The notes under the pieces are model-generated. The model was not told the DNA's origin. It did not search any database and was given only the letters and a program-made list of their open reading frames with translations. Both the position numbers and the translations under genes were made by a program. Below, one piece after another: positions 10,291 through 25,200 of a stretch of DNA of 64,000 nt; within the stretch, counting starts at the first letter, position 1; each line of letters starts with the position of its first letter. This DNA is from Chamaea fasciata (lineage: Eukaryota; Chordata; Aves; Passeriformes; Sylviidae), in NCBI GenBank assembly GCA_029207755.1, contig JARCOQ010000001.1, positions 94,654,640 to 94,718,639 on the forward strand. The letters are read 5' to 3'.

Positions 10291-13200
10291 GGATCATGCT
10301 CCACTCCCGTGTTTCAGAGCTGAGCCCTTGGCTGTGAGCTCTGTTTCAGAGACATGTGCATCCCTCCTGCTGCGTCGGGGTTCTCTAAAGACAGCTTTTA
10401 CTGGAAACACTACTTGGTAATCCCAGAATCACAGAATGAGTTAGTTTGAAAGGGATCACAAGTCATCTCGTCCAACCTCGCTGTTCATGCAGGGTCCCCC
10501 TACGGTATGTTGAACGGGATGGCATCCAGACGGTTCTGGGAGATCTGCAGTGAGGGAGGCTCCACAGTGTGGGGAACCTCTTCTAGTGCACAGTCACCAG
10601 CGCAGTAAAGAAGTTGTTCCCGGTATTCAGGTGGAACTGTGCATCAGTTTCTGCCTACTGCCTCTCCTCCTAATATACTGTTTTTAGCTTGGCAGTTAGG
10701 TTGGTGCAAAACTCGGGGAGCAAACAGATCTTTTTGTGCTCAGTAGAAGAAATTTTAATGGGAAACATCAAGTGCAGCAAGGCATTTTAAAATTACTAAG
10801 TACCTTATGCGTAATAATAGTATCCTGAATGTTTTTAATACTGTAGGTGTTTTAATATATAAGGCTTCACAAATATAACCAAGTTGTAATTTTAACTTTC
10901 AGAAGAGCAAGGGACTAAAAAAGACTTCTTTTTCTTACAGTTTAGCAATGGATTTGTCTTGATAGGGCTGAATGTTCGTTGACTTTTAAATTCTTAAATG
11001 CCTGACAGATAGTGAGCACTCAGATTTCTAGGTTAAATTGCCTGCTACCGTGTACTTTAGGCAGATTTATTCTTTCTCAACAGGAAACTAGTTAAACAAT
11101 CTACTTCCTCTGTTTTATGACAGCAAACTGTTGTCTTTTCTTTTTTTTAGGCAGCCAGGCCTAAACTTTCTTGACTGAAATTCACTATTATATGCAAAAC
11201 GTGTGTGTATTGGGGTGCTCTCAAAGGTTCAAGAAAAAAACCCAGTCTGGTGCATTTTTATATCAGTCAGTCATGATATACTGAGGAGATGCAAGCTGTG
11301 TTTCTTGCTATAGAGATATCGCTTTCTGAGATAAGATAGTGGCTTTCCTTTTGTGCCGCATTGGCATTTTGCTGTTGCATCTGGTGCAGCATGGACAATC
11401 TTTAATACCTGATGTAGAACAAAAGTACAATGCTAGGTCAGACTAAAAAAGATCTTAAAAGTACAGACTGAAATTTTTAAATGCCATATGCATGATGAAA
11501 TTCATGTTGCTAGCACTGAATAGAAGGGGAGATAACTTTATCTGGTCTTTTCATTGTGTTAGCTAAGCACTTGGAAGGAAAACCAAACTAAAAATATTCT
11601 AAGTGAAGAAGGTAATCAATTTAAAGTAGTCTGGATCTCCTGCTGATGTAACAGCATTTTAGTTTTAGCTTTGCTCAATGTTAACTTCATGGACTGGAAT
11701 GCACCATTTTTTTATACAGTGTTCTTATTGGATTTGTCTGGTCATGAGTCACTTGATAATAATTAACAAGTCCCTGCTTTGAGAGAATTAAAAAATAAAT
11801 GGTGTTCTTTATTACCGTTGTTCTTGGCTTCTGGAGTATTTGTATCTTACACGACTGAAAGATTGTATTTGATATTGACCATTGCTAGACCTTACGCTTC
11901 TGGAATTCTGACTTTTCAGTCGGGTTCCTCTGTTGCATGTTGCAGTGGAATTTACTGGGTGAGTGCAAGGGAAGAGCTCAAGTGAAGAGGTAGAATAAAC
12001 ATGACATAAGGGTAGTAGAACTGGTCAGCAGTTGAATACGTAACTGCGTTTCCTTGGTCACATGAAAGTTTTTTTTGGCGAGCATTTAGTCTCTTGCCTG
12101 TGGCTTCCTATTTTGTGGAATTGAAATAATAACATTTCGCTAGCTATCAACAATATTGTGATATGTGTTAAGATTTTGCATTATTAAAACACAGGTGCAA
12201 TTAAAGTAAGTAACATAGCTGAAATTTAGTCATCGTCTGCAGAAGATGCACTTTCTGTAATCCAGACTATCCAGAATGGTAGGCTGTGCTGCCTTCAGAA
12301 AAGTGAACTTGGCCAATTTAGCACTGAATTCTCTATGAAACAAAGATATATCCAAGTATTTGTCAGACCCTGAAACACTGTAGAAGTACTGTTTCTATTC
12401 AAAATATTTTTCCTTTTCATTAAAACATGAGAAGATAAGCTGATCAAACCCTTTTATTTGAGGATAAACAATATGAGTGGCTGAATTTTCTTCTATGTCG
12501 TTTAGGTCATAGTAATTCTGGAATAAAGACATCGTTTAGTGAAAGTCTCTCCCAATTAAGAAGACACATTTCTAACTTTTGATTTTTTTTTCATATGAAG
12601 CATGAGGTGAAATCTTTTGCTGCATGAAAGTAATTTTGCACATTTATAGCACTTAATCTTTTGTAGTGTTATTACCCAATTTGTAGCATTGTCAGGGGTG
12701 CAAACTCTCCCCAAGGGAGAGCCCAAGGCAGGCAGGCAGTTGGTAGCTTTTGCTTATTTTTGCAGAGGTAGGCTTGCATCACATGTCAGACTGGAACTTG
12801 AGAGAGAAAGGTGTCTAACCTTTTAGGACTGTAATTAACACGAAGTACAGGAAGCAGTTAATGGAAGGCCTTTGATGTTAATGAAGTGTAATTTTGATGG
12901 GTAGCAAGAGCAACAAATAAAACACCAAAAATCCTGTATTGCTCTATGTATTACTAGTGCCAGTTACCCACCAAGGTTAATCATTCTGAAGGTGCTACAA
13001 GGTATGGCACGATTCTAGGTTGGGTCGGTATTAATGCTTTATGCAAATATTTATGTAAGTGTTTGTAATATAAAATGATTGCCCTGATGATGGGACAGAC
13101 TATTGCAAGGGTATGTTTTGTTCACAGTAGAAGAGTCTTCTGAAATATTTATTACCTGCATATTTAACCTGGGTATCTTTGTGTCTTACCACATACCTTT

Positions 13201-16200
13201 AATAGCAAAAATTCACATTGTTCTACAGAGTATATTTGTGTTGTAATAAAAATCTTGTTTAAACTATCTGGATCCTAGTGAAGCAAAACTTGTCAGTTTT
13301 AGAGAAGATAGCAGGAAAGACAGGAGGATTTGTTCTCTAAAACTGTAGGTTTTTGTGTCATTGCTTGATATTTTTTGTGCCAGAAAGTTGATTATATATT
13401 TTAAAAAGACTATCTTCTTTTAGTTATCTAATGTCACATAGGCTCATGGCCTGGTTTACTGTCCACTTGATCCCAGACCCCAGTACGATGCATCTTACGG
13501 TTTTCCAAGGGGAATAGAATGCTAATGAATTGCAGTTTATTTTAAAGTGGTAGCACTTTTAACCTTGCTGTTTGTTAGAAACAAATGTTTTCAGACTAGC
13601 CTGGCAAATATTTAATAAAGTTATGAGTCTAAAAAAAAGCCTCAGTGCCAAACATTGAGGATTGTTGAATGATACTTGACAATCCCAACTTATTATATCT
13701 CTTGTTTAATTCCTTTTTATGCCTGAATTAATCCCGTTATTTTTTACTAAGTTTGGGTATGCATCTTTCTGACTTGTGCCTATTTTTTTTAAAATTTTCC
13801 CCCTCTCCTTTTTGCCTGTGCTACCAAGAAACATTAAAAGAAGGCTGTCTCTGGTGTTCGGTTGAACTCAATAGTGGAAAAGATGCAAGTTCTAAATAAG
13901 GGCTTTTGTCTTTCATTGCCTTCTCTTTCTCCTATTCCTAGGTGCCTAACAAGTTGGAAGCCCACAAGATAGCTCATTGTACTGAATGGTACAATGGGTG
14001 AAGTACTTTTTCTTTATGTGGCCATGTTTTCACAAAAGTTGTAGGAGCTTCTTTATCTAAGAGGATCAAGCTGCTCAGTCAGGTTTGGTTGGAAACGGGC
14101 ATCAGGCCTGGAATTTACCAGTAGTGTGGTTGTAACAGCTTTGTGTATGCAGTTTTTCTCAGTGTGGCTTTCTTAGACCATGATTTTCTGATTGATTCAT
14201 GCTGATATGAGAGTTGGCTGGAAGGGGTGCTCAAACTTGAGTGCCTTCTGCTTTCATTGAGTAGGGTGTTGGAAAGCATATAGTTAAAGATGGCTTGGTT
14301 TCTCATCTTTTTCTTTCTGTTCTTTGTACCCAAACTCTTGTAAAATGGTCTATAGTAATCAATTCCCTCATTTTCTTCAGTTGCTTCAACAGCTGTGTGA
14401 TGTAGGGGAAGGGTGAGTAATTTATCCTTTCAGCAGTAGCCTGTAGATAGGTCAGATCAAAGTGACTGTGTAAATGCCAGTAGAGTTATCAAGGGAATAA
14501 ATGACAGATCAACAATGGGGAATAGCATTTTTGAGGTTGTGTATGTTCTATTTGGCATTTTGTATGATAGTCTTTAGTAACGTTCTTATCTTTACAAGGT
14601 TTCTCCCAAACCAGGGAATTTTCTGCTCTATTTGTTTGTACTATTGGTTGCTCATCTTACTTGAGCTGAAAGACTTTTGCTGTGTGTGCCTGTATGGGCC
14701 AGCAGACAGAATGAGATAACTCATGGTACTCTTTTATGCATCCCATTGTAGAACTATAAGCGGGTTATAGCAGTTTTTAAAAAATGTTGGTTTGTAGATG
14801 TCTGTGCTGGAAATAGATTGTATTTTTACCCAAATGGTAATGGATTATCTTTTTTCGTTATTGCTGTCCAGTTTCTTTAGGGTATTTTTGAGCTTTACTT
14901 TAATATTAGAGTTGTTTAGAAAACCAGTTTCTTCAAAGGCAAATGGGCATGTTGTTTCTCCTCAGCAACTTGCCACATGGTTTTCTGTAATTGTTCTCTT
15001 CTGAAGAGAAAACATGGACAAAAATTCTCATGGGATGACTGTAATGAGACGTTTAATTTTTATGTTGCACAATACATAGATATTTGTCCTGGGAAGGATT
15101 GGAAAAGTTTGAGGAAGGAAGAGAGCTTCAGCTTTGAATGGTTCTGAAAGTTTGTCTTGACCCAAAGAGGTTTTTTTCTCTTGAGCAATCTCAGTAGTAC
15201 AACTTGCATGCCAACTTGACCATTCTGATTTGATGACTGTGTGTTTGGTGTTAACTTAAGGGCTTGTCCTAGCAGGGATCATAGCTGTTTGGATTTTCAA
15301 GGTCAGATTTACCTAGTGGAAGAATCCCCTTAGGTAAATGGCTAATGAAACATTTGAACTTGCTAAATAAAAGTAAATGGTCTTGCAAATTCTTAAACAT
15401 CAACAAGAGTATATAAAAATACTTGCAGATGGGACATACTAGCCTAAAGGTTCAATAAAGAGTTGCCAGCCTTTAATTTTTGGGATCTCTTTTGGAAAAT
15501 GATAATAGACAATTCATTCTAAGTTATCACTTATAAAATAGATAGCTGTTTGGATATCTATTATGGATAACTATTTTGTGTAGTTAAAAAATTAAAGGTT
15601 AGCTTAAGTGTGCTACCATGTCTGGATAGCTAAATTGGCAGTAGTTGCCTTTTAAAGCATATAGGGGAACATGAAATGACTTCCTGGAGAGCAGGTAATG
15701 CATTACAGGTTACAGTTTAGGGATCCTGATTATACATTTTGTCTTGGTTTGGTTTAGCTGAAGTTAGACCTGCGGAATTGGAAATACAGGAAGGGTAGAA
15801 CTGTTACCAACAGGAAAGACTACTGGTCTTAAAAAGGCTTTGGAAGATGGAAAGGTTTCCCCAGTTTTCTTCAACACAGTGTTGCAGTGTTAAAGAAAAT
15901 GCTTCCTTTCTTAGGGCAAGCGTTGGGATATTGCCAGGTCACTATTGCATTAATACCTTAAGAAAAAATTAAACCGAAATGGCTTTTCTACAACCGTTCT
16001 AAGAAAAAATGTAGCATAAGATAGTGATTTTGACACAGTAGAATTGAATAATGAGAATAAGGAAAGCATTGCTCAAGAACTTCATTAACTTTACAGCTAT
16101 TTATCACACTTATCTTTTATAAGCTGAGCAGCTTTCCAAGCTGTTGTCCTCTGCTTTCAGAGTGTGTTGGGTTTTTGGGCTCACATGATGCTGTTGCTTG

Positions 16201-19200
16201 TCATATGGTTGTTGTCAAGTGTGAAGCTACTGCTCCTTGTTTGAACACTGTGGTGTAAAACTTATGGTGGTTTGGTTCATAATTGCTCTTAAGGGTATTA
16301 AGAGTTGTTAATTTTTCCTCTGTAAGTGTGTTCATTTGTTTTAACAGCAAGTCCTAGGGGAGAGCACACAGGATGTAGTGTCCAGGTAAGTTTGTCACAG
16401 TATCTATAAAGGGAAAGGACGGGAGAATGCTGTTAGAGTTGGGGATTGTGCATCCTGCAGTAAGCCTCTTCCCATTTTATTTATTTGGACGTAACAGACA
16501 AAGGGACTGTGATTGCCTAAGTGCATGGTTTCAGTGGGAAAGGTGATAAAATGTTTGCAGAAGGTGTAATATTCCATTAATAGATGCAGCGTTCCAAGGC
16601 AGAGCAGGAGAGATCACAGGATACTCCCAGATTTCTTTGCACTGGAAGAAGTAAAGCCCATGTTTATAGCTTTGATGTCCGCTCTGTGTGTGTGTGTTGA
16701 AACTGTCTCTTTCTCAGTCACCTTTCTCTGCTTTGATGTCCAGGCTGTTTTGGTGTTTATCTGTTTGTGTTTCTCTAGATATGCACCTACAGGTGCAGGA
16801 GGCAAACCAGATTTGTTCCAGTAATTACAGGTGATCTTGACTAGGCGTAGGAGGAATGCAGTGTTAAGTTGGTCTGAGATAAGGGGAAATTATGTGCCTT
16901 TATCTGAAGGAGAGGTATATGCTTGAAAAAACCAAAAATTACTTAGCGGTGGGATTAGTCCAAGACTGTTGTCTGGATTTGCAGCAGTTCATCTGCGAGT
17001 ACTGTTCTTCAGTAACTGATGTAAAAATTTAAGTGTGGTTTGAGAAGACTGCAGGTTTAGGTTAATTATTGTTCTGTTAATTAGAAGGCTGTACAGTCAC
17101 TACTCAGTCACTTCAAATTTTTGAATAAGTGCCACTTAGATTGTCAAGGTTCATTGCATAGATTTGGATTGATCCTGCTGTCAGATAGATGTTCCTCAAC
17201 TCCCAGGTGGAGTTTTGCAGCAGGTGTTTGAGAGCTGCTGCATGACTGCTAACACCACAGTTGGAGAAGTGGCAATAGAAAAGCAAATGCATAAAAGTAA
17301 TATCAGCAGTTGATAACAATAATGGGGGGAGTGGGCTGCAGAACTGTTTATTGCTGAAATGAATTACTGAGATATGACATCCTGTTTTCTTCTGTGATTA
17401 TTTAAAGTACTTATTGCTAAAGAAACAAGTTACAGAGTTACAGGCTTGCATCTTCCCGCTAATGAATTCATTTTGTGTGAACTGACTGTTTTGAAGGAGT
17501 TCTATATCATTGAGAACTATATTTTTACCTTTTTAAAAAAATTAGTCTTGAATTCTCCTAAATAATAATACTTCTGGTTTAAAATGTTCTAAATAAAAAT
17601 CACATTGTAAATAGAGCTTGAAAGATGTACTAGATCTTATACAAAGGGCACTGCAAGCCCATTTGTTTGGGGGGGGGGTTGTGCCTTTTTATTATATATT
17701 GTTAACTCTTAGCAGTGCATTTTTGAAATGTGCAAGAAGCTGTTCATAGATGTTGGCAAAGAAGGTGAAAGAGGGTTACCTTGTTGGTTGTAATGCAAAC
17801 ACTTCTCCAGAAGTAAATGGAAATACTTAAAGCCTTGTAAATCATGGAAATAGACTTACTTCAAGTTTAAGATGTTTTTTGGATTATAAATAAAACCCAG
17901 AAACTCCTGGCTTGTGTTTCTGTTGGCATTTATTACCTTAGTCTAAACCTGAATAGGTATTTTGCCTGAAAAGTAGAAGAAAAAAGTTCACAACACTTTA
18001 ACTCCTAGTTGTGAATAGTCTGTATTTAACAGAGGAAAAATAATCTCAAGACCGGTAATTCCCCCATTAGCTTTGGAGAACTGAGATGATGCCTTGAAGT
18101 GTGAACTGTGCTTTCTGTGAGGTACTGCTCACAGCAGTTGTTACCTAGTTGTCTAGGCCAGGGTATGGTGATTTTGTTTGGGTTTGGGGGGATTTTATCA
18201 AAGGGCCTGACTTGTTTGGATGAGGCCTTTGGGGTTCATGCATATTTGAAAAGCAGCTGTCTGTATTTGCTCTCCTTGAGTGTAAGTCAAGTGTAACGGA
18301 CATTTCCCTCCAACAGGTTGAAGAGGCCGGAGGCCATGTGTTGCCTGTAGCAAGAAGGGCTGCGTGTCATTGTGCATCCTTGGCAGGTTAAATCAATTAT
18401 TCAAGGACTCTCTCTGCTTCCTCACAGATATTAATGAGGGTTAAATAAATATATAAATCCAGTTGTTAAATGTTCTTACATGGTAAGAGTAAGGTGATTC
18501 AGGCTTTGAGAACATCCTTGCTACAAAACTGGAGTCCTGTGTAACAAAGGCTGTGGTTTGATGTAAATTGGTCATAAGGGCTCTTAGTAAGGGTTCTGAA
18601 TGCTGCAGGCACACCGCAAAATGTTCTGGTATAAGCAAACAAAAATGTCAGTGTTTCAGAAATCTGACTATTGAAACTATAGAAGCAGACTTTAGGTTGA
18701 TTCTAACTTCATCTGACAACTAAAGGATTTTGTGCTTATATTTGTTCTAGATCGGTTGGTTGATTCAGTAATGGTTGGTATTATTAATAATTGATCTGAA
18801 GATGTGTTCATTTGGTATTTTCACCCTTTGACAGTTTGCCAGTAGCCCCCCCTTGAGCATTCTGCCAAACCGGGGCAGCGACTTCACTTGCGTACCGGCA
18901 TCTCCTTTTGCTGTATTAGTACTCTTGGACATCTTCTAATGCAAATTGGAAGGGCATATGGCCTCAGATTGAGGACAGCAGCTTTAAGTGATCACAGGGA
19001 CAACTTGGTCTGTGTATTTCTTGTGGTATTTGACATCTTTCTTTATACCAGACAGATCTGAGGAAACCCAGCAATTGCTTGACTGCCAGCACTCGTATGA
19101 GATACAAGTCAGTGAAGGGCAGTAACTTCATCTTGTAAATTTGCACTATGCTGCAATACATTTTTAATGCCAGTGCATGGTACCTTGAAGCAGACTTTAA

Positions 19201-22200
19201 GATAATAATTTAAACTTATGTTTCCATGACTTGGAGTTGTCCAAGATAGTTATACAGATAAGTTGTCTTTACAGATAAGCAAGATAAATTCTAACAAAGT
19301 GGCCTGGTTACTGTGGAGAGAAAATGTGAGTTGCTTAAACTGTGTCTGTCTTTCCCCAGTCTTAGCCCTGTTTGTGAAACATTTGCAGCTTTGATCAGTC
19401 ATGCTTGCTGGACTACTTCTACCAGCTGCTTGACTCTAAAACCAGCAGAAAACTTGGCTAGGACTGGTGAGTTCTACCTTGCTGGGTACTGAAGTCATCT
19501 TTTCTGGAAGTGCCAGAGGAGGGGGTGGGCTTTCAGAGGAAACACGAGGGTGGGGAGTAAAGAAAGTAGGCCATTGCCTTTCTCTGGCGACATGACTTTG
19601 GAGCTGTTGCCTCTGGAAGTGAAGTCAAGCTGTAGTAGAAGGCCATGGTCAATGTACAGTCAGGTTAGGCTCTGAGTAACAGAGTTCCTGTTCCTGTAAC
19701 AGAGTCTCTGTTCCTGTGTTTTGCTGAGTTTCCTTAAGATACAGAGCTTTACTGAAGACAACTGCAAAGAAATCTTATTGCCATTGTACTCGTGTGCTGC
19801 AGCTGGCCAGCCCTCCTGATGCAGGTAGTTAACTTATGGGAAAAAATCTCAAGAGTTCCTGTGTCTGTTCTCCTATTACTCCTGCACTTGCTGCTGGAAG
19901 TGTTAGATCACGCTTAAAAAAAAAAAAAAAAAAAAAAAACAAAAAAAAAAAAAAAAAAAACAAAAAAAAAAAACAACAACAACAAAAAATTCAAGCAATA
20001 ATAAAACGTTTAGGGGAATGCTTTTTGTTTGCAGTGGGTTCCCTTCAGTGATCCAGTAAACTGGTTGCTACAACTGAGATGTAGCACAGATAGGAAAACT
20101 CTGTTTTGGCTTTCCAGTGTAATTCAGTTACCAGAAACCAATGCCATGGTTGTGCTTGATTTAAAGTTCTTCCATTTGGAGTCAACAATAGTGACCAGGC
20201 CTTAGGATTAGCACATATTGGATTTCTTGAAAGCTTTCCCCCTTTTTGTTCCTTTATCATGCTGCTGACTTAAAGCAGGTATTATTAAAAGACTTTGTTT
20301 AGAAACAGGATGTAAGTGTGGCAGTACTGGGAGAACAGTGATGAGTTTATGGTCACCTGCATCCTGAGGCTGTTGGTAAATTCTGTTAGTTCCTATTCGT
20401 GATTGTGGCCACAAAAAATAAAATTTTACCTTAACGGCACACCTAATTTCTGCATTGTTTACAAGTACATCTGGAAGGAATGTGGATAAGGGCTCAGAGT
20501 GGGTTTCCTTATTTACTAGTTCAAGGTTCATTGTATCAAAGTTTACAGATAGTTTGTGGTTCTGTTGCAGTCATTTAGCTATCAGGCAGGTATTGGAATG
20601 ACCTGCCACCTCCACAATTGCTCAGAAAAAGTGTTTGCTTGTCACAGCACAGTGGTTCTTATCCAGTTGCTTCACCTAGCTCATCTGCACAGTTGGGACA
20701 GTTTTTAAAACTAGAAAAAGATTTTGCATCTTTTGTGGCCGTTTCCTTGTAATGCTGTTGTTGAAGTAGCCAATTAGCTCGGCTTATTGCCGTGTGGACC
20801 CTGAAGAAGAGAAAGATGCTGTTAATGTTGCCAGCAGTAAAGTGTGCTGTAGTTCCTCGTATTTGGAGGGGGTGGGAGGTGGAATCCGTTTATTCTTTGT
20901 AGAAATGGAGTAGAGAAAGGCTCTGTTTTAAGTGGGTTTCACTTACAAGCCAGAGAAGAGAACAGGCAGAAACCTGAACCTGTGTTTGGTTTATGTAGCC
21001 ATTTAAAACCAGACATACACACTTCGATTCAGCTCGCTTTTGTCTTATAATTTACTTCAATCTTGGCCTTTACATTTTGAAAATCCCTCACTTCAACAGT
21101 AAAAGGAAAGCTTCCAGGTGTGAAATTCTAAAAAGTAATTCTACTTGAGGTCTGTGTTTGTTCCTATTTAGTAATTAAAACACATGTGCTAAAATTTAAG
21201 TATGCCCAGGCCTTCATAGAATTCAGGCTTTCTTTCTGCAGCACCAAGTAGTGTTGGACTTTTTCCCTGAGAGAAGTCTGCCTAAGATACTGACAGTTGT
21301 ACTCGAAACTTGACCCTTTGGTTGTATGTTGCTCAGACATTTATCAGGGCTCTGGAGTTCTTCCTCTGTCCTTTGGGTTACGCATCACAGAGAATAGTAT
21401 GCCAGATGACTTTGTATCGTGTACATTATATTTTATCTCCAACACAACTAAGCATGGAGTTCTGGTTATGTTTAGATATTGCAGGGGCAAAACTGCTCTT
21501 TGGTGGTCATGCTTGGTATGAAATAAGGTACAGAGGTGCTTTTTATGAACAGCATCAATGAATAATTCAGAACTCTAATTTTCTTTTAAAAAATCTTTGT
21601 TCTTGCATGTCCAGTTTTGAATCGCATCTTGGCCCAGGAGTATGCCAACTTCTCCTGTTGCATATCTGGAGTGTGAGGTTACCTTGACTGTGAAGTAAAG
21701 AATGTCTAGAGATATTGTGGCTTCTAAGCTGGCATTGAAAGGCTTTTTCTTCTGTTGAAAACAAATTGCTTTGGGGTATAAACTCAGTCATTGTAATCTC
21801 TTAAGCATGTTTCTATAGTTTGTACAGTGGGGCAGGGGGTGGTTTGGCCGTTTAGGTGTGTTTGTAATTTCTGATTTGTACACTGAACACATGGTGAGGA
21901 TGAAGAATTCTGACATCGTCATTAGTGTGTGTTGGTAGCCTAAAAAGCAGCCTAGCAGTGAATCAAGGTAAAAGACAACAAGATAAACATATTGTCAAAG
22001 GGAGTGGGGAGAAGAGTCAAATGTAATAATGCAAACATAGAGGGATGAGAGGAGACATAAATTCTGTGAAATCTGTGAAATAATCACGCAGTGAATTGCC
22101 ACTAGTGAAGGGCCACTAAAATACTTTATCTTGTGCAGTTCTTCTAGAAAGTCAAGACTGATTGTTTTCTGTGAAATACATACCATGTTTACAAAAATGA

Positions 22201-25200
22201 GACCTAAGATGCCTACACAGGAAGAGGAGGTGTAATTTCCAAGCAGACAATGACTGCGAGTGAGAAGGGCATAGGTCTGCACTTTTGTAAATGGGAATAC
22301 CAGTAATATGATGGCTTGTAAAGACTTCTTTTGAAATAAACCTGACCTGAATCTAGTTTTTGCTTTCAAAGAGGAAAATAATCCTCATTGCGGGCATGAA
22401 CTGCAGTTTTGTTAGTAGAATCATCATTCTTCTGGTTGTTGAAGAACAAGGGATGCTGCAAGTAAGCAGTTGCAGGTATTATTAAGCAACTGGATTTCTG
22501 CTTGGAATTCTCAAACGCTTTGTAGTCAGATATACGAATGAGAGATTTGGGTATGCAAAACAGTTTCCTTTGTGTTGCAGTCTGTTAATGGCAGTACAGG
22601 TTTGAAGCCACACTTAGAACTATCCAACCAGCTTATGAAAGAGCTCGGGTTTTGTTGGGTTTTTTTTTTTGCTTTTTGGTTGGAGTTTTGTTTTAGCTGC
22701 TTGACTTTTTAATTTTTTAAGACTATTAGGGAGATGCTGTAGCTCATTATCACAGAGTTGGTGAAATCTTGTAGTAGCTGAACTATATCTACTTATTAGA
22801 ATTTTTTAAAAATAAAAAGTCTGAAGGATCAGTTTCTTCATCTGTAATGAAGAAAACAAGTCTCTTATAGTGACTGTTAAGTGTTTGAGAGAAAATAAAT
22901 AATGATATTTTCAGGACCTGGAATTTTGATAACTGGATGAGGAACTTTAGATGGACTATTCAACTGAAAAGTAGTGTTTGTCTTCTAAAGTGATTGGAAT
23001 AGTGAATGTCACACTTCCCTGTTTCCAGCTGTGATTTCTGGTTTGATTTAGCCATTTTTTAAAAGAAAGAATAAAATACCAGCTCCCGTGTCTTTATTTT
23101 AAGATGTGGTGAGTCTGGTGAGTCAAGGCTTAAGGATCAGGAATTAAAATATCTTTATGAGAGGATTGAAGCAATGTATATCTGCCATGAAAGTAGTAAA
23201 CTAAGATGAAGTTGATATAGAACTCATCTGCCCCTGTGTTTGCCGCTGGTGAGGCTACACCTCAAATCCTCGGTTAAATTTTGGACTTCCCAGTAGAAAA
23301 AGGACAGAAGCAGAGAAGTCCTGGAGCATGTCCAGAGAAGGGCAGGGAAGCTGGTGAAGGATGTGGAGCGCCCATCTGAGCATTGGAGCATCTGCGGGAG
23401 CTGGAGGTGTTTAGTCCAGAGAAAAGGAGGTTCAAGGGAGGACCTTATCACTGTCTACAACTGCCTGAAAGGAGGTTATAGCCAGGTGGGAGTTGCTTCT
23501 TCCAAGTATCAAGCAATGGCAGGAGAGGAAATTACCTCAGTTGTGCTAGGGATGGTTTATACTGGATATGAGGATAAATTTCTTCATGGGAAGGGTTGTC
23601 AAGCAATGGAATGGGCTGCCCAGCGAAGGGGTCAAGACACCATCCCTGGGTGGATTTAAGACATGCAGATGTGGTGCTTTGGGACATGGTTTAGTGATGG
23701 ACAGTGTTAGGTTCATGGTTGGACTCAGTGATTTTAAAAGAAGAGACCCTGAGCTGTTCTGTGATGTTGAAGTTTGCACATTTGGTTTTCATTACTGTGT
23801 AGCTCAGTAGGGTATTAATGGGGAGTTGTATCTAAGTGAAATTAAACTGTTTCTGGGCAAACTATACTTGTTCTCATCGACTTCCTTGCTAAACTGTGGT
23901 TAGAAATTGACCTTAGTATATGATTCAGTGACTTGTTAAGTTTTGAAAATTAATAATTTGAAAATTTAGATGGTTGTCTTTTTCACCATGTTGTGTCAAA
24001 AGCATGTATCTTAAGGGGCTGACACTCAAGTCATAACCAGAATTTATTCTTTCAATTTATTCAGTCTGTGGGTTACTAATCTATGTGTCTGTAATCTGCC
24101 TTCTGTAAGCGGAATGTCTGTCTTTTTCAGGGCTGTCTTGGTGAGACTGGAAGGATGCAGCCATCCTGTTGTTATGAAAGGCTTGTGTGCAGAATGTGGC
24201 CAGGATTTAACTCAGTAAGTACTGTCAACTTTTTTTTCCAACTTCTTGCTTCTGATTAAGAATTCAAGCTCTTCTTTTTCTCATCTAATGGAGTAATAAA
24301 ATATCCTGGGCTGGAAGGAACCTGGGGGTCATCTAGTTCCAACCTCCTTGCCATTAGGAGGGATATCTTCCACTCGACAAAGTTGCTCAGGGTCCCATCC
24401 AGTCTGGCCTTAAACACTTCCAGGGATGAGGCACCCACAACTTCTCTGGGCAAGCTGTTCCTATGCCTCATGACCCTCACAGAAAACAATTTCATTCTTA
24501 TAGCTAGTGAAACCTTCCCTTTTTTGTTTAAAGCCATTCCCTCTTGTTCTGTCTCTACACGTCCTTGTAAACAGTTCTTCTCCAGGTCTCTTTTAGGCCC
24601 TTCAGATTGCTATGGGTTGTAAAGAGAAGGCTGCTCTGAGATCTCCACTCATTTAGTATTTAAGAACTGTGCATGCTCTTTTTTCATGGAGATAATGTAG
24701 GGGAACTCAGGTAGAAAATATAAGGAGCATATGTAGAGAGGTAAATTCTCATCACACTTTGCTTTCCATGTACTCACTACTGAGACTGAGAAGTTGTATG
24801 GTGTGTCAACAGTGGCTTGCTTAATAAACCTGAGAGCCTTATCTGTGCAGATGGAAGTAGCTGAGAGGTAATAGCAGTCTCGTTTGTCATGAGGACCTTG
24901 GTTCATTTGTACTGTGTCTGAATGGGAGCTAGCTTGTCTCCAGTGCTTTCCATTTAAGGCTTCTTAACTATTTTTCAATTTTTTGTGAAATATTCTGCCG
25001 TGGAACTAAAGGAATTTAAGCCTTAGATGAAAAAGAAAGCAAATTCAAGAGATGATTGTGTTTCTCGTTTGCTGTGTGTCATTGCTTGGCAAAGAGAATG
25101 TTTCTTATGCATATCAAATTACTATTTCAACAGCTGTTCCAAAACAAGCTGTATAGTTGCTTGGATTTTATAAATTGATGTTGAGTACTCATTTCATTTG

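Larger units (their letters stand above)
10133..24130 (+). other. CTDP1: CTDP1 intron 1 (about 14 kb)
   Basis: Donor gtgagt, acceptor tttttcag. It begins in the CpG island and then becomes ordinary AT-rich sequence. It contains a reverse CR1 piece (10425-10675), a forward CR1 piece (23228-23745), an A-rich run with CAA repeats (19916-19989) and a 20-bp tandem duplication (19676-19715). No other coding exon or RNA gene was recognised in the remaining sequence. Confidence 0.85.

Noticed and set aside
9360..10420. Several other ORFs on both strands of the CpG island
   Set aside because: GC-rich shadows lacking stops; only the 9801 frame matches FCP1 and has the correct donor phase.
19836..20051. 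Lysine-rich 71-codon ORF
   Set aside because: Produced by the A-rich microsatellite.
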